Shown here: piece by piece, positions 1-12,000 of the stretch
Layout of the letters: the number at the start of each line of letters is the position of its first letter
Position numbering within the stretch: position 1 is the first letter of the stretch
Source of the DNA: Colius striatus
Taxonomy: Eukaryota > Chordata > Aves > Coliiformes > Coliidae
Assembly: GCF_028858725.1 (NCBI RefSeq)
Contig: NC_084767.1
Span: 18,677,895-18,741,894 of the forward strand
DNA length: 64,000 nucleotides
Direction: 5' to 3'
Notes under the pieces: model-generated
The model's database searches: none
What the model was told of the DNA's origin: nothing
Seen by the model: only the letters and a program-made list of their open reading frames with translations
Made by a program: the position numbers and the translations under genes

Positions 1-164
1 CACTTGTGATTGGACAAGACTGGAAGGACAGATGGGGCATTTTGAAAAATATTTTTTTAAAAAAATTGAGGTTTTTTTACCCTCAAGAAAATTTGAGGCA
101 GCAAAATGGTCAGATTTTAAGAAGGTAAGGTTAGTGTGCAACCTGTGTAACCTGATCAAGGTTA

Positions 165-241
165 CCCAGCTTGTAGTGGGGATTGGGATCAGGTGATCTC
201 TAGAGGTCTCTTCCAGCCCTGACCATTCTGGGATTCTGTGA
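165..241 (+). mobile_element. CR1 LINE 3' tail fragment
   Basis: The stretch reads like the conserved CR1 3' end: a GATCAGGTGATCTCTAGAGG-type segment, then a CTCTTCCAGCCCTGACCATT-type segment, ending in a degenerate ATTCTGTGAT repeat. CR1 copies are usually 5'-truncated, which fits the short length. The left boundary is approximate. Confidence 0.8.
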
Positions 242-1961
242 TGTATTTTACCACAATGTGTCAGAATACAAATGTGAATTCCCAAAACTCTTAAGAAATT
301 GCATCTGCTGTAGCATTTTCTCTGAGTGCAGTTAACTCTTGCAGCCCTGCAAAACATGGTCCTGGAAAGCATGTCTGTGGACAGCCAGTGCTGAGGTGGC
401 AGGCATGGGGGACTTCTTGCCAAGAGACAGTCTTAGATTTAAGTCCATGAGCCTAAACTCTTCCCAGCTTTGGATCCCAAAGTTATTCCTGTTAAGCAGA
501 CAGCTGTTGTTTTTGGCTTTTTTTTTTTGTAAATCTGAAGAGATTTATGCTTCTTGTGGACTCTACAAAAGGTGGTTTCAAAATGTGATAAACTATCTCC
601 AAAAGAGATGGAGACTGAGACTGACTTCCAAACCTTTCAAAAAGGCTGCATGTTTTTCTACTTATGGAAACATTTATTTCAGCAGTGATGAGCTTGATAG
701 AAATGTTTAATTTCTGAGTCTTTTGCCCTGTTACAGGTTTGACTAAAAGCCCCGAGGGACCAAAGTGTCTCAATTCAGCCACTCCAGCAAAGGCAGGAGC
801 ACCACTGCAATGACCAGGCGAAGTCCATCTCAGTTTTATTACCTTGAGTGGGCTATAGCTCTGCAGAGTGAAGCCACAGACTGTATTTATATTTCTGTTG
901 AAACCTTCAACTTGCTCCTTGTAATGTTCCCCTGTGTTTCCTGAAACTGGAAACAATCTGTCCTGTGAAAAGCATTTGAACTCCATGACTTTGCTGATTG
1001 TGCACATTGCTTTGTTGGCTGTGTCCAGGCATCACACTGCAGCTAAACAAAATACCTTCAGCTGATAGAGGGGAACAGAGCTTTGCTAATAAGCAGGTGT
1101 GGAACAGAGGGACTTGCTAGAAATTGAGTAAGTGCTTGTAGGAGAAGAAAGGAAGGGAAAAAAGCTGACCCTATTTCTGTCTCTTCGAGGAATTCCCAGG
1201 ATTAAATCCTTTGTTTGGCGTCTTTCTCTTAAATATAAAAGGAAATCCTATATCTTAAGAGCATTGTTTTCTTTCCAGCACAAATTTGGAGGGCCTGCTG
1301 GGATGGATACCAGGTGCTGTGGTGGAGCATGCTGCCTCTTGAGCTACCCCTTGCAGAAGCATCCATCAGGTGCAAAGGCCACGAGCTCCTGAGCACCTCA
1401 TCTGAGCCCCCTTCCTCCCTCTTAAACATATTTTTTTCTGATGCATGCCAGAGCTAATTACTCACTGTGATGTTGCCAGGATGGTTTTTGTTTTCTTCGT
1501 GCTTTATTTTCTAAATATCTTGAGATATTCTATTTAGTTTTCAATTTAATAGTATGTTTTTACCATAATAAAAATGGCCTCAGTCTCTTGTCTTATTCTA
1601 AGCACCAGCCTCAAGTCTTGTAGGATCTGCGTGAGAAGAAACTCTTTCTCTGGCCAGCGCAGAGCCAGTTGTGCGTGCGCAGCGTGGCTCAAGGCTGGCG
1701 GGGCCACCGGCTGCAAACATGCTCCCTTGTGCCAACAGCTGTTATAGGAAAAGAAAAGGTTTTCATGGAGGAAATCAAAGATCTGTTCCTCTTTCCAGCA
1801 AATGAGCAGATCCAATGTATCAGTCGTGTTTGGGACAGAACAGCCTCTTTATTTTCCAGATTCCCTTGTGCGTATCTTATTATCTTGGTCTCTCGTGCAA
1901 ATCTCATTTGTCCCATGAGCTTTATAGACACCCTTCATGTTTCAGCTGATTTTAGTGGTAT

Positions 1962-2037
1962 GAGCTGTTTGCTTCGGAAAATCATTCCTTTTGTGCTCTG
2001 AGCTGTTTGCTTCAGAAAATCATTCCTTTTGTGCTCT
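1962..2037. repeat. 38-bp perfect-period tandem duplication
   Basis: Two adjacent 38-bp units, 1962-1999 and 2000-2037, each begin GAGCTGTTTGCTTC and end TTTTGTGCTCT. They differ at a single base (CGG versus CAG near unit position 16). This is seen directly. It lies inside a PDLIM4 intron and has no evident function. Confidence 0.9.
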
Positions 2038-5000
2038 CAGTGCCGCATTGTGTGGTGCAGACAAGAGCCAAGCATCTATAAACCAGTTAAATTTCTCTTT
2101 TTCTCCCATCTCAATAAGTGACGGCACCCAAGAATGTGCTTGAGACCTTGGAAACAGGGAGATACCACTCAATGCAAGCAGAGTCGATGGCGTCTGAGGG
2201 GCAGGGGAAGGAGATGCAGTAGCTCAGGCACAATAGCCAACCCAAGGTGGGTGCTTACATCCTTATGCAGCTATGGGCAAGGTGCTGCTCCCACCACAGC
2301 TATGGATGTGTGACTGCCCCAGCTTCCTGTGTGTCCTGCCAAGAGAAGCACTTCTGTGAGCTATGTCACATTTTTCTGCTGCTGGAAATAGTTCCTCAGG
2401 ATACAAATACTGTCCTGGTAAGGGCAGCCCTTACCTGACCTTGATAAGGCACAGGCTGTGGTTGTGCAACACTGATAAATGTATCTTGAAGGGGAAGAGG
2501 TGCTTTGGTGAGGTTGTGCACAGGCTGCCCAAGGCAAGTGGTTGCTGCAGGCCATATTTGTTATTTGCTGTGGCTCTTTCTCCTCCAAGTAATCCCTTTT
2601 CCCATTCTTTCCCCTGCTAGAAAGGGACAGGCTGGGGATGTCCAGAGAGGTGGTGACCAGAGGCTGATCTGGCAGGGCAATGGCAGAGGGTGCTGATCCT
2701 GCTGCATCAGTACTGCAGCCCCACATAAACCACCCCCCAAACCCATCTGCTGTCTGGAACTGGGACCTCAAACATCTCCTTTCTAGATCTGCTGTGCATT
2801 CATCTGGTGTGAGACAGCTGTGTGAATCATGTTTGCCAGGAGTAGGGAGGTCTGGGCTCCAGGAGCTCCAAATGCTGCATGTCAGGAGGTTGGTTACGCT
2901 TCATAACTGATGATCCTCAAAGGCGAGCGTGAGAAAACAGATTGTGAGTTTCTGTTTCATAGGCTGAAAGAGTTCTCCTTGGTGAAACTTCACAGGCCAA
3001 GTCTTAAGAGTTTGCAAACCATCCTAATTTAAGAGACATCATAAAAAGCAGAAACAAAAGCAAGCAGGGAAAAGCAAATTAGGTCCCAAAGGGGGTAATT
3101 TTTTTCTGATCTTGAATCTGAGAATTGGAAAGAAATCCATCTGGTTCTAGGTTCCTGAGAACAAATGCATGAGTGTTTTGCACAACATGAAGCCTTCCAG
3201 AGATCTCTCAGCCTTTGAGATGGGAAAAAGGAGATGGAGCTTTGTCCCAAGAACAGCTTTTTTGTGCAACAGGAAAGTTGCATCACAGAGAAACTGAGAG
3301 CAACGAGGCAGGCAAAGCGTGGTGTATTCTCAGAGGAGTAAATGCTTCCTGTGTGTTTCTCACAAAGCCATTAGCTGCCCCTGACACGAAGCACAGCTCT
3401 GCAAAGCCTGCCGAGAACTGGTGGAAAAGGCTGAGGGGCATCCACTGCCTCATCTACATGGCCTTGTTCTGGAAGGTGTTAGGGTAGTGGGAGCACTCCA
3501 GTGTTGATCAGGAGAAGCCTGTTGATCCCCACGAATATTGCTGCATCACCTGTGCCTTTATAAGGCAAGCTGCCAGCACCACCAGCATCCTTCTCCTGCA
3601 GGGACTGGGAGCTGGTGGCCACTGGAGGTGCCAAGCAGCTCAGCAGGGCAGGAAAGGCTCTGAAATGCCCTGTATCCATTACCAGGCTTTCATGCTTTTT
3701 GGAGTGTGCCCAAGCAATGACTTTTAGCTTTATAGCAAGGTTTGCTCTCAATGTACAAATTGCTGAGCTTAACAGGGATGAATGGGCAACACTTTACAAA
3801 CTACCTTGGATTAAAGTAGGTCCATGGAGATTATGGTCTCTAGAATCTTTGATGGTGAAGGTTTTCATTCTAGAAATAGCCTCCTGCTCCCTGGCAAAGG
3901 GTCTGGGATTCTGGATGGTGGAGCCTGTGGGGTGCGAGGAGAGGAGAACAGAGGACCCTGCTCTGTCCTCTGCAGGCAGAGGCTTCAGCTACTGCTACCT
4001 TTGAACCAGCTGTTCATCTGACCTCCACCACACAGATAATTAACGATAATGGCTTTCTAAAAGCATAACTCTGTAGCTCACAATAGCTTACCAGACAGCA
4101 TGGGCCATTGCTTTTACCCCCAAAATGTTTATGACCCTTCTTTCCGTCTCTGTCACGGTTGAAAGTGTTTTCTTTATTTCCCTTGAAATAATAATGTAAA
4201 TCAGGGAATTTGAAACCCATACCTTGGTTGTACTTATTTTTTTAAGAATATAAATTGGGGAACAGTAAAAATTATATTATTTCTGGCAGCTAAATCCCCT
4301 TTTTAATAGATGATTTTAAGTTATTATGTTGGAAGCAGTTTTCCCCACGTGTGTGTGCATGCACAGTGTGGAAGGAGCAGTGTGGAGGAGGCTCGGGTTG
4401 GCTGCCGAGGCTTTAAGGTGGTGGAAGTCCAGGGAGCTTGCTGGAGTCTGCAGTTTTTCAGCTGGTGGCAGGAAAGAAACTCAAAGGCACCATCCTGCAG
4501 TTCTTAATTGGGCCCGGTTTTTATCAATGGGAGTTTTGACTTAAAAGAAACTGAAGAATTGGACTTCCAAGATCTTTTTTCTAGCAGGATCTGGTTTTTA
4601 TTTCTCTTAGCTGTTCATTTTTATAAGGCTTGGGAGCAGCAATTGTTTTCTGCTGTGCATCAGCAATAGACATTTGTTTCTCATTAGTATTTATTGGATC
4701 ATTTTAGTCAAAAGTAAGCTTTGTGTTAGAGCCTTGCAATATGCACTTTGTTATTTGTTCACAGGACGGTGTTTTCTTTTTCTGCTTGGTTTTGCATCAG
4801 TTTCGATCTGCTGAAAAGCCTGTGCAAGGCAGTATCACTGGGGATCTGCCCTGAAACAGATTAAACCAGATTAAACAGATTACAGCTTCTTATTGAAGCA
4901 TCTCTTTCTTCCATCGGCATGGGCATGTTTCTGACTCACATGGCTGGAAATAGCAGCAGCCAGTGCATGTCCTAAGGCTGTGTCCAGCTTTCTGCTGGTT

Positions 5001-5885
5001 TTCCCCAACAGCTGGAATTAGCCCCTGGCTGGGGAAGCGGCTGCTGGCCATTCCCTGGGCTGAGTGTTAAGGTAAAGCCCGGACTAGATTAGCAGTAGGT
5101 ACTGTTGGATTTAGGGGTGTGTGCAGGACTGAGTAACAAAGCTTTGGAAACACACACAGGTAATATTTCATGTAGGTAAAATAATATGGAAAACTTGCAT
5201 TTTAATGGCATCTGAGTTCCTGACTGGAAGTCACATGGCAAAAAGGTTTCTATAGTTGGCCTTGGAAACAAAAAAAAACCAAACAATGAAAACACAAATA
5301 CCAAACTGAACTCTTGACCAATGCATTCCTCACACTGTAAACAACTGATCTTATTTTGGGAGAAAACCTCAGGTCTTTCTGACAAGTCTTTCTGGCTGAG
5401 GATAGCTGCAAAAAAGTGAAAATACGTGGCCTGGCCCCTTGGCTTCGGGTCTTGCCCAACCTGTACAAATAGTTGCAGAGCTTGGCTTTTGTCATGTTCT
5501 GCTAATGTAAACGGGGAGCAATTGCCCCCAAGTCAGGAGGGCGATAAGCGCTCTCGGAGTGACGTAAACGAGAAGCAGACTCACAGCTTTTCCTCTGCGG
5601 AAATAACAAATATGCTTTTACAGGAGAACAAATGCAGAATACTTGGCAATGGCTCACTGTGGAGAAACAGGCAAGTTCATTTGGTTGGAGACCAAGGAAA
5701 GCTGCACAGATTCAGCAAGATTTAACTGCAGGTCAAGCCTGAGTCTTCCTGCTGCATGTCTCTGTTTTCCATAGCACATATAAAATACTATTACTATAAA
5801 GTGCATGTCCCAACACAGCTTTTCCGTGTATATCCTACCAAGAACTATAAATCTCCTTTTTTGTCTGCTTTTTCTTCTCTTCCAG

Positions 5886-6064
5886 GACAACGGGCCTGCC
5901 CAGGGCAGGAGACCAATGTCGCACGGGGCCGGAGGCAGCCCCATGGACAACAAGCAGATGCTGAACGTGCAGCACCATCACCCGACCCGGCTCTACGCTA
6001 ACAGCGGCTCAGAGTCAGCGCTGCCGGGCCAGCTGAGCGGGCTCCACATCAGCCCTGCCCAGAG
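5886..6064 (+). CDS. PDLIM4: PDLIM4 coding exon (linker region, likely exon 4)
   Basis: The acceptor is TCTTCTCTTCCAG before 5886 and the donor is GTAGGA at 6065. The 179 nt start in phase 0 with Asp-Asn-Gly-Pro and leave two bases (AG) to complete a Ser codon with the next exon. The residues [13 protein letters not shown] and LSGLHISP are similar in position and character to the human linker (compare MSTLHVSP). Confidence 0.9.
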
Positions 6065-9000
6065 GTAGGAGGAGAGAGCGGGGCTCATGCTCTGCATCCT
6101 GCCGCTGCTCCTGCAAACTTGGCTTCAGGGAGGTGCATTGAGACTATGGTGCTGCAGAGGTGCTGGGTTCAGCTCCTGCTCCATTAGTCAAGGGTAGGTG
6201 GGAGGAAAAAAACCCAAACAAAAATTGGGAGGGTTGGATATGCCAAGTTCTGACCAAAATGGCCACGTGTATCTAATGTAGCAACTGCAACACTGAGTTT
6301 AAGCTTATGATGCTGAAGCATGTACCTTGGAGATGGTGAAGGTGCTGGTTTTCCAGATCCACAGGAAATCCTTCAGTTGCTGGTGGAGGTAGGTAGATTA
6401 TCAGCAGTATGTCCAGTCCCCAGGCTGGGATTGGCTTTTTCAAAGTATATATTCAAGGCAGGGTAGAAGGAGTTTGCCTTCCTAGGAGTGGGGATCACAC
6501 TTGCACAGACCTGAGAGTAAACACGTGGTCTGGGAGCTGGAGGTATTGCAGAGAAAATTAACCCCAGTGAACTTGGGATGTTTATAAACATAAGATCTGC
6601 TCAGTGCAGCTGTCTGGGAGGCTGAGAGGTAGATAATGCTCTTAGGAAAGGAAAAGTTTCTGTGAAGCCAAGAACGATTTGGGTGGATAACTTGGACTGT
6701 GAGACAGGCCAGGTTGTGGCCTGTGATGCTTTCACACAGTTTACGCTGCTGCTGATTTATGCTCCTCAAGACTGGCAAAATATTCTGCAAGAAAGTAATG
6801 TCTCTGTCAAATACAAAACGCAAAGAGAGTTTCTTTTCAGCTTGGGAACTCTGTACCTGAACAAATTCGTATTTCAGTGATGCTGTGAGCCAGCTGATTC
6901 CCAGTGCTGCTCAGGAAAGTTAATGAAGTTGGAAAGAAGAGAACTGTACAAAAAAAAAAAGAGAAGAAAATCTGATGTTATCTGTGTGCAAGCCAAAAGC
7001 TGAAATATTAGCTTGGGTGTTTGAGTGGAACTGGGTCAGAAGGGCATTCTCCTTGAATTTGTGTTTGATCCAACTTGACTGGTCAGCACCTGCGCTTTTT
7101 CATGGAAAAAAAAGGTGTGAATTGGCGTAGGAGAGGGCTGTAGCAGGACAGAGAGGCAGTCAGGGCACAGGGGAAGGATTTGGCTGGGCAGGAATAACAG
7201 AGATCCATCCTCTTCTCTGCCAGAGGCACTTCACTCTCATCTAGAGAGGTCGGAGTCACAGGAGAAGCAGTCAAGGCTTCCTGGCATTGCTCTGACTGCC
7301 AGCCACCAAGGCTGACACTCACCTGCCCAGGGACCAGCACTACCAGGCAGTTCACTCCTGGAAAACACAGCCTTGTTTTTTCTTTGAAAGTGAATCCTGT
7401 TTGGGATTTTTTTCTTTGTTTGAAAGTGATTTCTTTTTTTTTTAAGTGGGCACAAATATAATGGTGGTGGAGAAAACACCTCAGATGGTGGCTAAAATGT
7501 GTTAAGCTGTCTGATACTGTTCAAGAGTCTTGCTATTTTTATTGGGTTTTATTGGCCTTCTCCTTCAGAAGGAAAAGGAGCCTATTCCCACGAAGCTGTG
7601 CTGTGCTGACCTCAGAAAAGCACAACAGCACTTGAATTCATCTGTACTCAGCAAGATGCTTAAACCTGTACCCAAAATATTTTTGATTCCAAACTATGCT
7701 TGTCAGGTTTTGATGTATCGAATGAACTGGAATAATGGTTTAAATTACTGTTTGTGGTGTGTTGTACCCTAATCATGTCATATACAGACAAGCAGCAGCT
7801 TTGGGTTGGGATGCTGAAAGTCAGCATGTGGTTGTGGGGAAGTTATAGGGTGCTCTCCTGTCCCATCAATGCTGAGCAGCCTCTGGAATGGTTTTCTCTT
7901 TGAAGCTGTGGGCTGTGTCCAGCAGATGGATCTTTTAATGCCTTCACCTAAAGAAACACTAACTTCAAAAGAGGCATTTGTGGATGGAAAGGGGATTTGA
8001 TGTCATGCCTGTGCCTGGCAGGGGTACCCACTCTCCCGCCAGATGCCCTAACAGCAGTAGGAGGGGTGGGTGGATCCCCTGGCCCTACGTAATTAATGTA
8101 ATGCATTGTTGTACCCATCTTTTCAATAAATTCCATGTGTGGCAAAGCAATTTAGAGTGCTTGTAAGCAGCTCCCTTCTTTCCCGAAGGCATCTGGTAAG
8201 TGGGCCAGCCCTAGCTGTGTTGCTCAATCTGAACTTCCCTGGTTCAGTGGCTGTTCCTGAGGCAGGCTTACCTCCAGGCATGGGAACAGAGAGGTGCTTC
8301 ATTGAATCCGTGGGAATGGAGGTTCAAGTACCTCCCTGATGAGCTGACAGTTGCTGTTTATATTTGACTTGAGCCTTTTTTTCTTTTCTTTAAAACAGCC
8401 TGGACCCCTTGAAGTCTCTCCCACGGAACAGAAATGGGATTGATGTGGAGTCGGATGTCTACAAGATGCTTCAGGATTATGAAAAGCCCGTTTCAGAGCC
8501 AAAGCAGTCCGGATCCTTCCGATACTTGCAGGGCATGTTGGAAGCTGGTGAGAATGGTAAGGAGGTTGGCAGCTGTAGCACATCCCAGCAAGTCCCCTAC
8601 ACCTTCCCACAACCAGGGCTGCAGCACTGCACCACCATGGGGCTTGAACCATTGTTTGATCCCTCTGCACCCACCAAGCTGCTTTTGCAGGCTTAGCCAG
8701 CTTCTGCCTCCCTTGCTGAGGTCTAGAAGCTGGAAAAGCCTCTGAAGGACCTGTCTATGAGAGCTGATGGATTGGGTTTGCAAACCCTTCCACGCTGTCA
8801 TTCTACCACATATCACTCAGGCATTTTGGCTCAACAAGGGACAGTTCAAGCCCCTCATGAGGGAGAACACCTTGATAACAGGTTTCAAATCAGGGTTTGA
8901 GCAGCTCAGTACAGCATCTGAGAGGCTTACCAAATATTGTGGCTGACTTGAGCATCATGTGAAAGTTAGACTTACAAACAGCTTCTGCATAGCAGCTGTT

Positions 9001-12000
9001 TTCCCAAGATAGTTTATGAAATGTAATGGCCTAAAGTAGTTGTGTAAGATCGCTGACAGAGAACCATGGACCTGTTTAAGTAAATGATATTTGCATAAGG
9101 ATGTGGGATGGTCCCCAGCAACACGGGGATAGAGATCAGGAGCTCTTGGCTCACTTCTTAGGTCTGCCACGGCTTCCTGCCTGTGTCTTTAGTGCAGGAA
9201 GGAGCCAACTCTGAGCATTAAATAAGATCCCCAAATCATACATTTCAGCTTCTTTTTATTTGCCTTTCAACCTTAAATCCATGGGGACTTTCAAGTTCAA
9301 ACTTTCAGGCTTCACTTTCCAATCATTAGGGCAAGAGTCTTCATTCTGCTTCCTTCCAAGAGCCTCCTACTCCAATCATATGAATCCAGGAACTTAGATT
9401 TTCTGGGAGAATACCAACCACTGCAGATCTCATCATGAAGCTGCAAGAGGCAGTGAGTCAGGCCATTGCACTTCTGTTTCTGTGTATGAAAAATGATGGA
9501 GAAGGATATGCTTTCATAGAAACATAGAATGGTAGGGGTTGGAAGGAACCTTTAGAGATCATCTAAAGGTTCACCTAGATCAGGTCACATAGGAACATGT
9601 CCAGGTGGATCTTGAAGACCTTCAAGGAAGGAGACTCCACAACCCCTCTGGGCAGCCTGTGCCAGGGCTCCCTCACCTGAACAGAGAAATAGTTTTTTCT
9701 TATGTTGAAGTGGAACTTTTTGTGTTCCAGCTTCATCCCATTACCCCTTGTCCTGTTACTGTCTACTACAGAAAAAAAGGAATGTCCCAACCTCCTGACA
9801 CCCACCCTTTAGATATTTATAACTGTTAATAAGATCTCGCCTCAATCTCCTCTTCTCCAGACTAAACAGCCCCAGTTCTCCCAGCCTTTCCTCATATGAA
9901 AGATGTTCCATTCCCCTGATCATCTCGGTGGCCTTGTGCTGGACTCTCTCCATCTCTTCCCTGTCCCTCTTGAGCTGAGGAGCCCAGAACTGGACATATG
10001 CTTTGACTATAAGGATATTGCTTCTTGCTTCACAAGAAGGAGCATAACCACAGGCAACTTCTGAGCATCACGTTTCTACCAGTTTTAGTTTTCTTAGTGG
10101 TACTTGGACATGTTCAGAAAGCAGGAGATGGGCTCAGCCTTGGAAGTACTGGATGGAAATATTAGGGCCCCTTTGAGGCTGGCAGGAAAAACTGTGTTAA
10201 TTACAAGTTCCAGAGGTACCATCAGGTCCCACACCAAGAGCAGGCACAAGCAGCTTCCCAGTGAGGTGCCTGCTGCACCCCCAGGTTTCCTTATCAGGAG
10301 GAAACAAATGGGAAGTCACCATGCTAACCCTAATTAGTAACACTGCTGCCTATTCCCTCTCTGTGCTAGGGAAAGGAAACAAAATTGAAGCTTTGCTGGT
10401 TTGCTGCTGCTTCCCCTTGCATTCCACAGCCCTGGTGTGGCAAAAACCCAGTGCCACCCTTAGGGAAAAGTGGAGGAAGAAAAGGAGATGGGCTGGGGAA
10501 AGGAAGGGACAGAGAGGTGGCAGGATAGTCCTTGGACCTGGCCACTATCCAACCAGTCCTCAGTATTTGCTCACCCCAGCAGTGTCTCAGCACCAGCCCA
10601 TCGCTGATGCAGTACCGCATGCTCGGTCAGAGCCCAACGTGGGGCTGACAGGTACCAGCCCTGGGAGCAGACTGGAGAGGTCCTGTCTGGCTCTGCCACC
10701 CACCCTGTCCCTCTCAGTTGCGCAGGGCAGCAGGCAGAGATGATGTGTGACTGGCTGCAGGCACAGGCTTGCTCACGCTTTGGTCGTTACGATGCTATCG
10801 GTGTTTATTTCATAAGGGATGAGAAATTAAGTGAAAAGCATCTCTCCTGGCATGAAACTCTGTGATGTTTCAGCGCAGTTTAAATCCCTGGGAGTGTTGC
10901 TGCTAGGTTGTTTTACAGATTTCAGACTTCCCTCCCTCCCTTTCTTTTTTCCTTAAGCCTAAAAGTATCCATTTTGGCTGGAATCTGCTGTGCCTTGTCC
11001 TTTTAAAGTCAACATCTCCTCTCCTGAGGAGTTGAGTGTCTCAGACAAGGACTTGTTTTATATGGAAGGTGTTTCTACTGGAAGCTGTATGTTCTTTGGC
11101 ATGGCCAGCCCTGTCCCATGCCCTAAAGCAGCAGTGCTTCATGCTGAGGATCTGGCAGAGGCAGGAGGAATCACAGTGGTTGCCTGGGAAGGATGAGCAT
11201 TGCAGCCAGAAATGGGGACAGCAATGGTTAAGATTGTGGAGTTGAAGCATCTCACTGCCTTGCTGAGGACTGTGAATTATGATGAGGCTCGGGGCTGACA
11301 AATAAAAGGAAATGATCCCTAGTTTGGGAAGATGAGGAGCAGCCCTCTCTGCAGGGCTCATTTTGCTGTAAAATCTTTTTTCCCCCCTATCTTTTAGGCA
11401 GCTTATCCGAGCACTCTGTCTGAGAGACAGTGACAGCTTAACTGTTAAATCTTGGCAGATGAGCATGTCTAGTCCAAGCACACTGTATCTCATGCTGGGG
11501 GAAGCCAACAGCTTGAGCAGTCCCAGCAAGGCAGTGGAAGGACTTGACAGGCAGCTTGGCTGGAGCCAGCCATGTGCTCAGAGGACTCTGGGGGTGAAGC
11601 AGCCCCAGGCCGCTCCTGGAAAGGCAGTGTCTCACATATTGAGGCTCTCAGCATCTCCAAATACTATATTATCTCTTAGAAAAGTAGGATTTAGGAGGAC
11701 ATGAGTCCTTCTGGTTTTAGGTGCTTAGCAGTGTTGGTCTGTATCAGAGGCACAGCTGGAGATAGGGTCTGCAGTGTGAGGCCACTTATACACCCTGAGG
11801 GTGACCCTGGGGGTTCCTTGGGCCTGCTCTCTCCTGCCCAGCCAAACCCGGGACAGCGGGTGCTTCCGAGATGTGCCGGGCAGGGGAGCAGGGGTCTTTT
11901 AATGGAAGAAAGCTTTGCCAAGGAGTGCCTGTCAAAAAAAGTGTCATTATGAACCTGCACAGGATCAGTGAGGGACCACCAATGATAATGCACTGGTTCC

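Larger units (their letters stand above)
1..5885 (+). other. PDLIM4 intron (3' part), upstream of first visible exon
   Basis: No coding exon could be supported here. The region lies upstream of an exon that begins inside the PDLIM4 linker, so it is read as the intron that precedes it. I looked for the expected preceding exon (end of the PDZ domain and the His-Arg-Ile-His-Ile-Asp-like segment known in PDLIM4) and did not see it, so the PDZ exons probably lie outside the window. The only structures seen are a CR1 tail near 170-241 and a 38-bp tandem duplication at 1962-2037. The open frames here are short and unlike known proteins. Confidence 0.6.

Noticed and set aside
8126-8131. AATAAA hexamer in a PDLIM4 intron
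   Set aside because: It is intronic and lies between two exons that clearly splice together; a lone hexamer is common in A+T-rich DNA.
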